The translations under genes were made by a program, and so were the position numbers. From NCBI GenBank assembly GCA_029071345.1, contig JAIEAO010000057.1:1-50222 (forward strand): a stretch of 50,222 bases of DNA, read 5' to 3'. This document shows positions 8,489 to 15,283 of the stretch, in pieces; position 1 is the first letter of the stretch; every line of letters starts with the position of its first letter. The notes below the pieces were generated by a model that worked only from the letters and a program-made list of their open reading frames with translations, was not told where the DNA came from and searched no databases. This stretch comes from Muribaculaceae bacterium (GTDB lineage Bacteria; Bacteroidota; Bacteroidia; Bacteroidales; Muribaculaceae).

Positions 8489-8523
8489 TAACTCCTAAAT
8501 CCTAACTCCTAACTTCTAATTAT
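8489..8523. repeat. heptanucleotide array (TAACTCC family)
   Basis: TAACTCC, TAAATCC, TAACTCC, TAACTTC, TAATTAT. The stop codon of the GH28-like gene (8520-8522) is inside the last unit. It is preceded by the recurring word ggcggagtgtcca. Confidence 0.85.
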
Positions 8524-9986
8524 TTAAAAACGACATTATTCACATGCTCGCCGATGAAGATGCGGGCGAAATCGCCTGTCTTATACCATTTCGGTTTGCC
8601 GGGCATATCATCGCAGATGTGCACGCCGTTGATCACGAGGTTATCGAAGGTAATGTTGTCGACCGTGCGGTCATCGTCATAACCGGCGATTATCGACATC
8701 TCGGCGTTGTTGCCGTTGTAGGTGATATCCTTGAAAAGCACATCACTCACCTTTCCGCCGGGAGCCTTGCAGTATTTCAGATTGAACGGCAGACGGATAT
8801 TGAAGAGCTGACCCTGACGGAAATCCTCGACGCGGATATTGTCGAAAACCAAGTCGCGGACGATGTTATTGTCGCCGCAGACGATCGCCATGCAACCCTG
8901 ATAGTCGATCTGCGCCTCCTTGTGGTCGAGAATGTCGATGTTGCGGTAAGTAACATTGCTGATGGTGTCGGCCGGAGCATCCACACCGATTTCGGTAGCG
9001 GCTCCGTGCAATCCTATCATGATGGGGTGAGCCACATCGGCCCATAGCGTAGAGTTTTCCATCAGAATGTTGTCGCATCCACCACTGAAACCCTTGCGGG
9101 TGGCATAGATAGTGGAGCAGTCGTCGCTGTTTCGGCAGAAGACGTTGTTATAATGCACATTGTTGCTGGCGAAGACGTTCATGCCGTCGCCCCAGCCGTA
9201 ATAGCTTATCGATTTCACGTTGTCGATGTTCACGCCGTCACTCTTACCCACGGGAATCTGAGTCACGATCACACCCTCGGCGTCGACATCTTTCGAGCGT
9301 TTGATATAGATACCCTCGCCGCGACCTTCGGGATGAATCTCGCCACGACCGTAGAAGCGCACGTCGTTGACACCGTCAGCGATAAGTTGACCGTAAACCC
9401 TCGCGCCGCCGTCGACATAGACCGTCTGACCAGAAGCCACGCGCAGAGTATCGCCCGGCAAGCGGTGAACGCCGGGGCCGAAATAGATCAGCTTCTTATT
9501 CTTACCCTTCTGCGCAAGTTTGATTTCCTTGGCCGAGGGGCGGTGAGAGTCGAGAGGATTGGCGAAAAGATGAAGGTTATGGAAGATATCACCGTTAACC
9601 TCCACCGAGAGATTGCGCGGACGGTCGAGCGTGAAACGCAACGTGTCGCCGCACACCTCCGGCTTGAGATCGTAGGAAAGCGGACGGATACGCGCCGACT
9701 TCACCGATTCGCGGTGGGCAATCACCTCCACATCCACAGGTCCGTCAAAATCGAAATAGGCCATAGAAGCCACTGAAGTGCTGTGCTTAGCACCTATCAC
9801 TTCATCCACTTTTACAGGGTATGAGACCACCGGCTGCCATGCTCCGCCATTCTGACGCACGTTGATCGTGAAGTCATTGATCGTCGGCACACCCTGACCG
9901 GCTGGATAAGTCACCAACTCTGCATCGGCATACAGAATCCCGCACGCCAACGCCGAAAACGCTATTATTTGTCTAAATTTCATCAC
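8520..9986 (-). CDS. secreted GH28-like right-handed beta-helix enzyme
   Basis: A 488-residue protein with a signal peptide (about 1-22), an N-terminal beta-sandwich-like region to about 140 and repeated beta-helix coils to the end. The coil series with NSDDCSTIYATRKG near residue 285 carries the Asp-Asp pair expected of GH28-type (polygalacturonase) catalysis. The canonical NTDG/GHG/RIK set is not all obvious, so other beta-helix families cannot be excluded. The likely role is hydrolysis of a uronate- or galactose-containing backbone. It appears to be the first gene of a GH28-lyase-GH127-GH97 run: an intrinsic terminator and candidate promoter sites lie 110-165 nt upstream. Confidence 0.75.
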   Translation of the reverse strand: MMKFRQIIAFSALACGILYADAELVTYPAGQGVPTINDFTINVRQNGGAWQPVVSYPVKVDEVIGAKHSTSVASMAYFDFDGPVDVEVIAHRESVKSARIRPLSYDLKPEVCGDTLRFTLDRPRNLSVEVNGDIFHNLHLFANPLDSHRPSAKEIKLAQKGKNKKLIYFGPGVHRLPGDTLRVASGQTVYVDGGARVYGQLIADGVNDVRFYGRGEIHPEGRGEGIYIKRSKDVDAEGVIVTQIPVGKSDGVNIDNVKSISYYGWGDGMNVFASNNVHYNNVFCRNSDDCSTIYATRKGFSGGCDNILMENSTLWADVAHPIMIGLHGAATEIGVDAPADTISNVTYRNIDILDHKEAQIDYQGCMAIVCGDNNIVRDLVFDNIRVEDFRQGQLFNIRLPFNLKYCKAPGGKVSDVLFKDITYNGNNAEMSIIAGYDDDRTVDNITFDNLVINGVHICDDMPGKPKWYKTGDFARIFIGEHVNNVVFK

Positions 9987-10004
9987 TATTAATTCTTTTG
10001 ACTC

Positions 10005-10024
10005 GGTCGCGGCATGCCGCGACC
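10005..10024. repeat. perfect 20-bp palindrome
   Basis: GGTCGCGGCATGCCGCGACC followed by CTAC. Identical to the palindrome at 5995-6014. Confidence 0.9.
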
Positions 10025-10045
10025 CTACATTAGGCGAAGTGTCTA

Positions 10046-10080
10046 AAACTCCTAATTCCTAACTCCTAATTTCTAATTAT
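10046..10080. repeat. heptanucleotide array (TAATTCC family)
   Basis: AAACTCC, TAATTCC, TAACTCC, TAATTTC, TAATTAT in register. It is preceded by the word taggcgaagtgtcta, a variant of the taggcggagtgtcca word seen at other junctions. Confidence 0.85.
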
Positions 10081-10121
10081 TAGATACGATTAAATCTGCT
10101 TTTCCACCTAATCCTCTCCAA

Positions 10122-10152
10122 AGATACAAAATAAAAAGCAGAGACACTCATT
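10122..10152 (-). promoter_or_regulatory. weak candidate ECF site before GH28 operon
   Basis: On the minus strand: AATGAGTG, exactly 16 nt, TGTATCT. Spacing matches the regulon motif; 7/8 bases of the -35 and 4/7 of the -10 agree. It overlaps the terminator stem. A sequence matching the primary-sigma -7 box (TATCTTTG, 10119-10126) overlaps it. Confidence 0.35.
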
Positions 10153-10164
10153 GAGCATCCCTGC
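10128..10164 (-). terminator. intrinsic terminator after tandem paralog A
   Basis: A 27-nt hairpin (10138-10164, GCAGGGATGCTCA pairing with its 3' arm including wobbles), followed on the minus strand by TTTTTATTT. It ends the transcript that comes through the tandem paralogs. Confidence 0.7.
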
Positions 10165-10191
10165 AATTTAGATTTCCGTCTTCGTTTTTCA

Positions 10192-10333
10192 GTAGGGACG
10201 CGATATATCGCGTCCGTATGGTCGGAGCGACACTTGCTTGCAAGTGTCGAAAATATTATTGGCGCGGGCGGGCAGTTGCAAGCAACCGCCCCTCCGAGTT
10301 TGTCGCTGTGGACGCGATATATCGCGTCCCTAC
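10192..10333. repeat. 142-bp composite palindromic element (copy A)
   Basis: Framed by GTAGGGACGC and GCGTCCCTAC. Both ends carry GGACGCGATATATCGCGTCC; the interior carries CGACACTTGC-TT-GCAAGTGTCG and a second dyad around CAGTTGCAAGCAACCG. Copy B at 11955-12096 has the same length and the same plan. Confidence 0.9.
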
Positions 10334-10350
10334 AATAGGCGGAGTGTCCA

Positions 10351-10378
10351 TAACTTCTAACTCCTAATTCCTAATTAA
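10351..10378. repeat. heptanucleotide array (TAACTCC family)
   Basis: TAACTTC, TAACTCC, TAATTCC, TAATTAA. It contains the stop codon of tandem paralog A (10375-10377). Confidence 0.85.
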
Positions 10379-11877
10379 AAAATGACTTTAGTGGTCTTTT
10401 CTCCCTGACGCTTGATGTAAAGCCCTTTTTCAGGATTAGCGACCTTGATACCCTGGAGGTTGAAATACTCAACAGGTGCATCCTCATCGCCGAAGATCTC
10501 CTCAACGCCGGTGCCTACCATCAGCACAAGGTTACCGTTACCGTCTGATCCAAGGCTATAACCCTCGTTGGTGAGTACGAATTTAGAAGGATCCACATCA
10601 CCGATTACCACTGCATTCACATCACCATCGGCCTGTGTAGCAGTACCCACAGAAGCGAGCATATCAGCTGAAAGTGTGAGCTTGATGGGCGTCTCGTTGG
10701 TAAGGTCAGAAGCCTCGATGCTGTTGAAGGCAGTGAGGTTTACGGTAAGACCTTCATTCGCACCTGAAAGGCGTAGCATATTGTTAGTGTTAATGTTAAC
10801 GAAACCGGCTGCGTTGCTTACGGTGCAGTCATCGAAAGTAACGTCATTGAGCGCGAGCACACCTCTCTTGATGTTGAAAAGGCCGTTAGTATTGGAAGAA
10901 GAGATTTTTCTAAGGATCACCTTATCCAAGGTGAGCACATAATTAGTTTTATTGTTGGCATTGTGCTCAAATACAGGCTGGTTGCCCGGACCCTGCTTAG
11001 GCTCGAAGATGAGATTTCTGAAAGTCATGTTGCTGTTTGAGCCGGTGTTGAAAAGAAGTTTGTTATTGAAATCCTGCACAATCTTTTCATTACCTGTGGC
11101 ACCCTCGACAGTGATAGACTTCATAGCGGTTCTGTCGGCAATGATTACTTCGGGAGCCACGATAGAAAGTACGTCATTATTCACAGCTGCGTTGTAGGCA
11201 TCCATGAAATTGTCATACTTCACATTAGTAGTGAGGTTTACAACCACAGGCTCTGTTTCGATAGAAGCTTTGAGGTCCTCCTCGCTCTTATACCAGTTGA
11301 TTTCGGAAACAATAAAGCTCTTCTGAGACTCCTCGGTGATGTCGGGGATTTTAATTTCGATACGATCGATAGTAAGGTCTTCGGCAGCATCTTTCCAGAG
11401 ATTGCCTTCGATAGCCCAGTAATATGTATGATTACCGTCGGCATCCTCAATATCTCCTGTATACTTATTATTGCCCTTGTTGAGACCCCAACCTGTCTCA
11501 TTACCGATCCAAGAGCCGTCTTTATTTTCGGGGTTAAGTTTAACGCTGATATTAAGCTGGAGATTACAGCTTGCCGGACGGGACCCGATAAATTTGAGGG
11601 CAAATACGCTGTATTCACGAGAATTGATGGTGAAATTCATATCAGCACTCTTACCACTATTATAGTAGAGGTCAGCACGATATTTGGGTGCATCCTGAGA
11701 GCAAGTTATCTTAAGACCGCCGGGTACCTGTTCTGTGATAGCGTTATGACTAACGGACCATCCTGCGGGGAGTCCTTTGGCGAAATTAGCCGGAAAGACT
11801 TCATTAAAAGCCTTCTGGGCGAAAGCCGCGGTGGTTGCCATCAGCATTGCGGCGAGTGTGAGTAAAGTTTTTTTCAT
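10375..11877 (-). CDS. secreted DUF4979-like plus beta-helix protein, tandem paralog A
   Basis: A 500-residue protein with a signal peptide (about 1-20). Residues about 25-215 resemble the C-terminal domain of the Ig-like lipoprotein at 15279-16670 (shared pattern YSVFALK...; INWYKSEEDLKASI against WIRSFKSKEDAIKF), a DUF4979-like module. Residues about 220-440 form pectate-lyase-like beta-helix repeats. The end, YFNLQGIKVANPEKGLYIKRQG...KVIF, looks like a C-terminal sorting tail of Bacteroidales. No catalytic residues are recognised, so a surface glycan-binding role is more likely than an enzymatic one. It is clearly paralogous to its upstream neighbour at 12217-13707. A candidate ECF promoter lies 29 nt before the ATG. 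Confidence 0.8.
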   Translation of the reverse strand: MKKTLLTLAAMLMATTAAFAQKAFNEVFPANFAKGLPAGWSVSHNAITEQVPGGLKITCSQDAPKYRADLYYNSGKSADMNFTINSREYSVFALKFIGSRPASCNLQLNISVKLNPENKDGSWIGNETGWGLNKGNNKYTGDIEDADGNHTYYWAIEGNLWKDAAEDLTIDRIEIKIPDITEESQKSFIVSEINWYKSEEDLKASIETEPVVVNLTTNVKYDNFMDAYNAAVNNDVLSIVAPEVIIADRTAMKSITVEGATGNEKIVQDFNNKLLFNTGSNSNMTFRNLIFEPKQGPGNQPVFEHNANNKTNYVLTLDKVILRKISSSNTNGLFNIKRGVLALNDVTFDDCTVSNAAGFVNINTNNMLRLSGANEGLTVNLTAFNSIEASDLTNETPIKLTLSADMLASVGTATQADGDVNAVVIGDVDPSKFVLTNEGYSLGSDGNGNLVLMVGTGVEEIFGDEDAPVEYFNLQGIKVANPEKGLYIKRQGEKTTKVIF

Positions 11878-11905
11878 TTCGTTAGTTTTTAGGTTGTTTG
11901 CCTAA

Positions 11906-11936
11906 TAATACGAACCACCATCCCCATACACTCAAT
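11906..11936 (-). promoter_or_regulatory. candidate ECF sigma promoter, paralog A
   Basis: On the minus strand: ATTGAGTG, 16 nt, CGTATTA, ending 28 nt before the start codon. Both boxes match those of paralog B and GH43. Confidence 0.7.
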
Positions 11937-11954
11937 TTCCTTCCAAATTTTTCA

Positions 11955-12096
11955 GTAGGGACGCGATAAATCGCGTCCGCATAGTCGGAGCGACACTTGC
12001 TTGCAAGTGTCGAAAATATTATTGGCGCAGAGGGGCAGTTGCAAGCAACCGCCCCTCCAGATTTGCCACTTTGGACGCGATATATCGCGTCCCTAC
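11955..12096. repeat. 142-bp composite palindromic element (copy B)
   Basis: Same frame (GTAGGG...CCCTAC), same length and same internal dyads as copy A. The left palindrome has one change (GATAAATC). It lies 3' of paralog B as copy A lies 3' of paralog A, so it may have been part of the tandem duplication. Confidence 0.9.
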
Positions 12097-12122
12097 AATA
12101 GGCGGAGTGTATAAAATTCCTA

Positions 12123-12211
12123 ATTGCAGTCGGTCTAAGCGCCTTCGGCGCCGCGCACCGGCCTTCGGCCGACGTCCGCTCTTAGCCGACATGCGATTAT
12201 TTTCATAATTC
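12123..12211. repeat. 89-bp dispersed repeat (copy 1)
   Basis: A GC-rich element with GCCTTCGGC-type hairpins, bounded by ATTGCAGTCGG and an AT-rich ATTATTTTCATAATT end. An inverted copy lies at 46220-46308 with two mismatches. Confidence 0.9.
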
Positions 12212-12216
12212 ATAAC

Positions 12217-13707
12217 TTATAAAATCACTTTAAAGGTCTTCTCGCCCTGACGTTTGATGAAGATACCTTTCTCAGGATTAGCTACCTTTACGCCCTGGAG
12301 GTTGAAATACTCAACTGCAGCGTTCTCGTCAGCCTCGATCTCGCTTACTGCAGAACCCTCGTCAACAACGAGTATCAGATTACCCTGACCGTCAGCCTCG
12401 AGTTTGTAACCTTCGTTGGTGATCTCGAACTTATCAGCAGCCACCTCGCCGAGAACTACAGCCATAACCTCAGTGTTTTCAGCAGTAAGGGTTGCGATAG
12501 CCTCGTCAGAAAGGGTGATCTTCACGGGAGTGGTGTTTGTGAGCTCGGAAGCCTCGATGCTGTTGGCAGCTGTGAGGTAAACCTCAAGACCTTCGTTGTC
12601 ACCTGTGAGGCGGAGCATATTCTTCTCGTTGATAGTCACGAAACCTTTAGCCTCGCTTACGGTGCAGCCGTTGAATTTAACATCGTTGAGCGCGAGAACA
12701 CCCTGCTTGATGTTGAAAAGACCATTGACGTTGGAAGAAGAGATATTGTTGAGGGTAACGTTAGTCATGGTGAGTGTCTGAGCGTTTTTGCCGTTGGCAT
12801 TGTGCTCAAACATCGGCTGATTGCCGGGACCCTGAAGAGCTTCGAAAATGAGATTTTTGAAGACCATGTTGCTGTTTGAGCCGGTGTTGAAGAGGAGCTT
12901 GTTGTTGAAGTTCTGGATGATCTTCTCGTTGCCTGTTGCGCCTTCGAGAGTGATTGATTTCATCGGAGTTCTATCGGCGATGATGATTTCGGGAGCTACG
13001 ATAGAGAGTACATCGTCAGCCACGGCTGCGTTGTAGGCATCCATGAAATTGTCATACTTCACATTGGTAGTGAGGTTTACAACCGCAGGCTGAGTCTCGA
13101 TAGAAGCCTTGAGAGTCTCCTCATCCTTATACCAGTTGATTTCAGAAACGATGTAGCTCTTATGAGCGTCGTCAGTGATATCGGCCATCACCATCTCTAC
13201 ACGGTCGATTACGAGGTCCTCGGTGGCATTTTTCCAAAGGTCGCCCTCGATTGTCCAATAATAAGTATAGTTGCCGTCGTTATCCATGATGGAGCCGGCA
13301 TATTTATTATTGCCCTTGTTGAGACCCCATGCCTCGTTGTTTGGAGTGTTCTCTCCGATCCAAGACCCGTTTACGCTGATGTTAAGCTTGAAGTTGCCGC
13401 TTCCGGGGCGGTTGCCGATGAACTTCACAGCGTAAACGCTATAGTCACGAGAATTGATAGTGAAATTCATCTCTGCGTTACGAGCCTCGTTGTAATAGAG
13501 GTCGGCACGATATTTAGGAGCATCCTGAGAACAAGTTATCTTAAGACCTCCGGGCACCTGCTCAGTGATACCGTCCTGCTTAACGGTCCAGCCTTCGGGG
13601 AGACCGTTGGCGAAATTAGCCGGGAAAACTTGATTGAACGACTTCTGCGCGAAAGCGGCAGAAATGGCGAAGACCGCCATTGCGAGTGTGAGTAGAACTT
13701 TTTTCAT
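12217..13707 (-). CDS. secreted DUF4979-like plus beta-helix protein, tandem paralog B
   Basis: A 496-residue paralog of the neighbouring downstream gene with the same plan: signal peptide, DUF4979-like domain (about 25-205), beta-helix repeats (about 210-430) and a YFNLQGVKVANPEKGIFIKRQG tail. Long stretches such as VVNLTTNVKYDNFMDAYNAA are identical in both. The start is supported by the signal peptide and by a leader (AACCTAAAAACTA) also conserved before paralog A. The function is probably binding or processing of the PUL glycan at the cell surface; no catalytic site is recognised. It has its own candidate ECF promoter and follows an intrinsic terminator. Confidence 0.8.
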   Translation of the reverse strand: MKKVLLTLAMAVFAISAAFAQKSFNQVFPANFANGLPEGWTVKQDGITEQVPGGLKITCSQDAPKYRADLYYNEARNAEMNFTINSRDYSVYAVKFIGNRPGSGNFKLNISVNGSWIGENTPNNEAWGLNKGNNKYAGSIMDNDGNYTYYWTIEGDLWKNATEDLVIDRVEMVMADITDDAHKSYIVSEINWYKDEETLKASIETQPAVVNLTTNVKYDNFMDAYNAAVADDVLSIVAPEIIIADRTPMKSITLEGATGNEKIIQNFNNKLLFNTGSNSNMVFKNLIFEALQGPGNQPMFEHNANGKNAQTLTMTNVTLNNISSSNVNGLFNIKQGVLALNDVKFNGCTVSEAKGFVTINEKNMLRLTGDNEGLEVYLTAANSIEASELTNTTPVKITLSDEAIATLTAENTEVMAVVLGEVAADKFEITNEGYKLEADGQGNLILVVDEGSAVSEIEADENAAVEYFNLQGVKVANPEKGIFIKRQGEKTFKVIL

Positions 13708-13735
13708 TTCGATAGTTTTTAGGTTATTTGATTAT

Positions 13736-13766
13736 TAATACGAACTATCTCTCCTCTCCACTCAAT
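13736..13766 (-). promoter_or_regulatory. candidate ECF sigma promoter, paralog B
   Basis: On the minus strand: ATTGAGTG, 16 nt, CGTATTA, ending 28 nt before the ATG, the same distance as for paralog A. It lies just after the terminator of the upstream gene, so a promoter is needed here. Confidence 0.7.
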
Positions 13767-13774
13767 CCACCTGC

Positions 13775-13807
13775 AAAAAAATTCGGGGCACCCTTTCCGG
13801 GTGTCCC
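13775..13807 (-). terminator. intrinsic terminator after alginate-lyase-like gene
   Basis: On the minus strand GGGACACCC, loop GGAAA, GGGTGCCCC (one mismatch), then GAATTTTTTT. It begins 26 nt after the stop codon of the gene at 13833. Confidence 0.85.
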
Positions 13808-13832
13808 AAATCAATAAATTATGATGGGTGGG

Positions 13833-15137
13833 TTATTTCTCGCGGTAGAACATGAGGGTCGAGCAGCCTAACTGGTCGAAACCGCCGGTGTTCTTGTCAT
13901 ACTCTGCAGCACCGCCGTCGGGACGGAGGTATTCCGCCATCTCGTCGATATAGACGGTCTTGATGTTGTGCTTGGCAGCGTAGTTGAGGTAGATCTCCCA
14001 ACCCGGACGCTTTGTGCCGCGGCCACTTGCTCCGAGCTCGGTGCGTTCGCCGGTGGGGCAGTTGCTGTCAGGACACCATACATACGGAGTGTAGGGGAGC
14101 GAAGCAGTGGTGTGCATGAAGTCGCCTTCGCCGCCGGGAGTTGTGATGCCGGGGCGCGGAGTGTTGTACTTGGCAACATACTCGGCCATAGCGATCATGC
14201 GGTAGTCATCCCATGCGAAGAGGTCTTCGCCGATGTTGAGAGCCATCTCGCAGAACGCACCCATAAGCACGGCGCACATTGTGCAGTGACCCTGGTCACG
14301 ACCTGACTCGTTGCACTGAGCGATCTTGATGCCGGTGTCGGGGTCGGTGAAGACATTGTTGGCAGCTTTCTGATAGTTGCCTGCGCCGATACCGTTCTTG
14401 AAGTAGATGATGGCCTCGTTGATCATATCCTGATTGTCGGTGAGGATACCCATCGAGAGGATAGCGGTCATGGAAGCGAGGTCCCAGTTAAGCCAGTAGT
14501 GGTCGTAAGTGTTGTTATGACGCACGAGGAAGTCGCTTGCCTGCGGATAGAACTTGTCGACGAGCCAGTTGCAGGCATCCTTGAACTCCTGGCTCTCACC
14601 GTAGCCGTTGAATGAGCGGAGAAGTTCGAGACCATTGGCGAACTGATGCACCTGGAAGAGGATGAGCTGCTGGTTGGTGTCGCCGTTGTGGTGAATACCG
14701 TCGCAGTTCTCCACCCATGCCTTCACGTTGGCGATGGCGCGGGCTGCAGCTGTGCCGTCATCCTTGAGCACCCAGCGGAGTGCCTGCTGATAGATTGTGG
14801 CGCAGTCGCGGCCGAAAGTTGTCGCGTTGTTGGGGCACTCTGCATTTCCGTTCGTGCGGGAAATGAGTTTGGTGGGAGTAGCGGCACGGTTCGGGTCAGA
14901 ATATGCATTGGCCTCAAACTTAGTCCATGCCTCAGCCCAGACTCCGCCATCAAGATGCTGGCGTACATAATCAATATCAGACTGATTGTGCATCATAGCC
15001 GGGTGCTGGATTGTGTAGACCTGGGGCTCAGCGATCATCTCCCAGCTGTCCATGTCGTTCACTCCGTCTTTGATCTCAGAGCAGGATGCCATCGCGATGG
15101 CACCTGCTGTGAGAAGTATATATTTAAATGCTTTCAT
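13833..15137 (-). CDS. lipoprotein of the alginate-lyase superfamily (PL38-like)
   Basis: A 434-residue protein with a lipoprotein signal (MASC, Cys19), so probably anchored to the outer membrane. The rest is an alpha-toroid of the alginate_lyase type, with NNTYDHYWLNWDLASM (about 205-225) and ESGRDQGHC (about 285). The latter is a signature I associate with PL38 (glucuronan lyase) and related families. Expected chemistry is beta-elimination on a uronic-acid backbone at the surface, making oligosaccharides for SusCD. Assignment to PL38 is from memory of motifs and is moderate. It is transcribed after the Ig-like lipoprotein and ends at an intrinsic terminator. Confidence 0.75.
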   Translation of the reverse strand: MKAFKYILLTAGAIAMASCSEIKDGVNDMDSWEMIAEPQVYTIQHPAMMHNQSDIDYVRQHLDGGVWAEAWTKFEANAYSDPNRAATPTKLISRTNGNAECPNNATTFGRDCATIYQQALRWVLKDDGTAAARAIANVKAWVENCDGIHHNGDTNQQLILFQVHQFANGLELLRSFNGYGESQEFKDACNWLVDKFYPQASDFLVRHNNTYDHYWLNWDLASMTAILSMGILTDNQDMINEAIIYFKNGIGAGNYQKAANNVFTDPDTGIKIAQCNESGRDQGHCTMCAVLMGAFCEMALNIGEDLFAWDDYRMIAMAEYVAKYNTPRPGITTPGGEGDFMHTTASLPYTPYVWCPDSNCPTGERTELGASGRGTKRPGWEIYLNYAAKHNIKTVYIDEMAEYLRPDGGAAEYDKNTGGFDQLGCSTLMFYREK

Positions 15138-15148
15138 TATTATTATTT

Positions 15149-15183
15149 TTTAGGTTTTAGATTTTAGGCTTTAGGCTTTAGAT
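15149..15183. repeat. heptanucleotide array (TTTAGGC family)
   Basis: TTTAGGT, TTTAGAT, TTTAGGC, TTTAGGC, TTTAGAT in register, starting 12 bp upstream of the lyase-like gene's ATG. It ends in the same TTTAGAT unit as the array before GH97. Confidence 0.9.
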
Positions 15184-15200
15184 AAGTCTTTTTGTCTGGC

Positions 15201-15220
15201 GGACGCGATTTATCGTGTCC
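15201..15220. repeat. imperfect 20-bp palindrome
   Basis: GGACGCGATTTATCGTGTCC followed by CTAC: a decayed member of the GGACGCGATATATCGCGTCC family. Confidence 0.75.
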
Positions 15221-15251
15221 CTACAAAAACGCTCAACTCTAAGCCCTCAAC

Positions 15252-15283
15252 CATTAACTATTAACCATTAACTATTAACTATT
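15252..15283. repeat. heptanucleotide array (CATTAAC/TATTAAC)
   Basis: CATTAAC, TATTAAC, CATTAAC, TATTAAC, TATT. It holds the stop codon (complement of CTA at 15279-15281) of the Ig-like lipoprotein gene. Confidence 0.85.

Larger units (their letters stand above)
9987..10374. other. 388-bp intergenic region, transcription boundary
   Basis: No gene is seen. From left to right: a palindrome (10005-10024), a TAATTCC heptamer array, candidate promoter boxes, an intrinsic terminator for the upstream unit, the 142-bp composite repeat, and another heptamer array at the end of the next gene. Confidence 0.7.
11878..12216. other. 339-bp intergenic region between tandem paralogs
   Basis: No gene is seen. 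It contains the ECF-type promoter of paralog A, the 142-bp composite element (copy B) and an 89-bp dispersed repeat. A 64-codon open frame here is made entirely of repeat sequence and is not credible as a gene. Confidence 0.7.

Noticed and set aside
12019-12213. 64-codon minus-strand open frame between the tandem paralogs
   Set aside because: It consists of the 89-bp dispersed repeat and part of the 142-bp composite element; the Arg/Ala-rich product reflects hairpin sequence.
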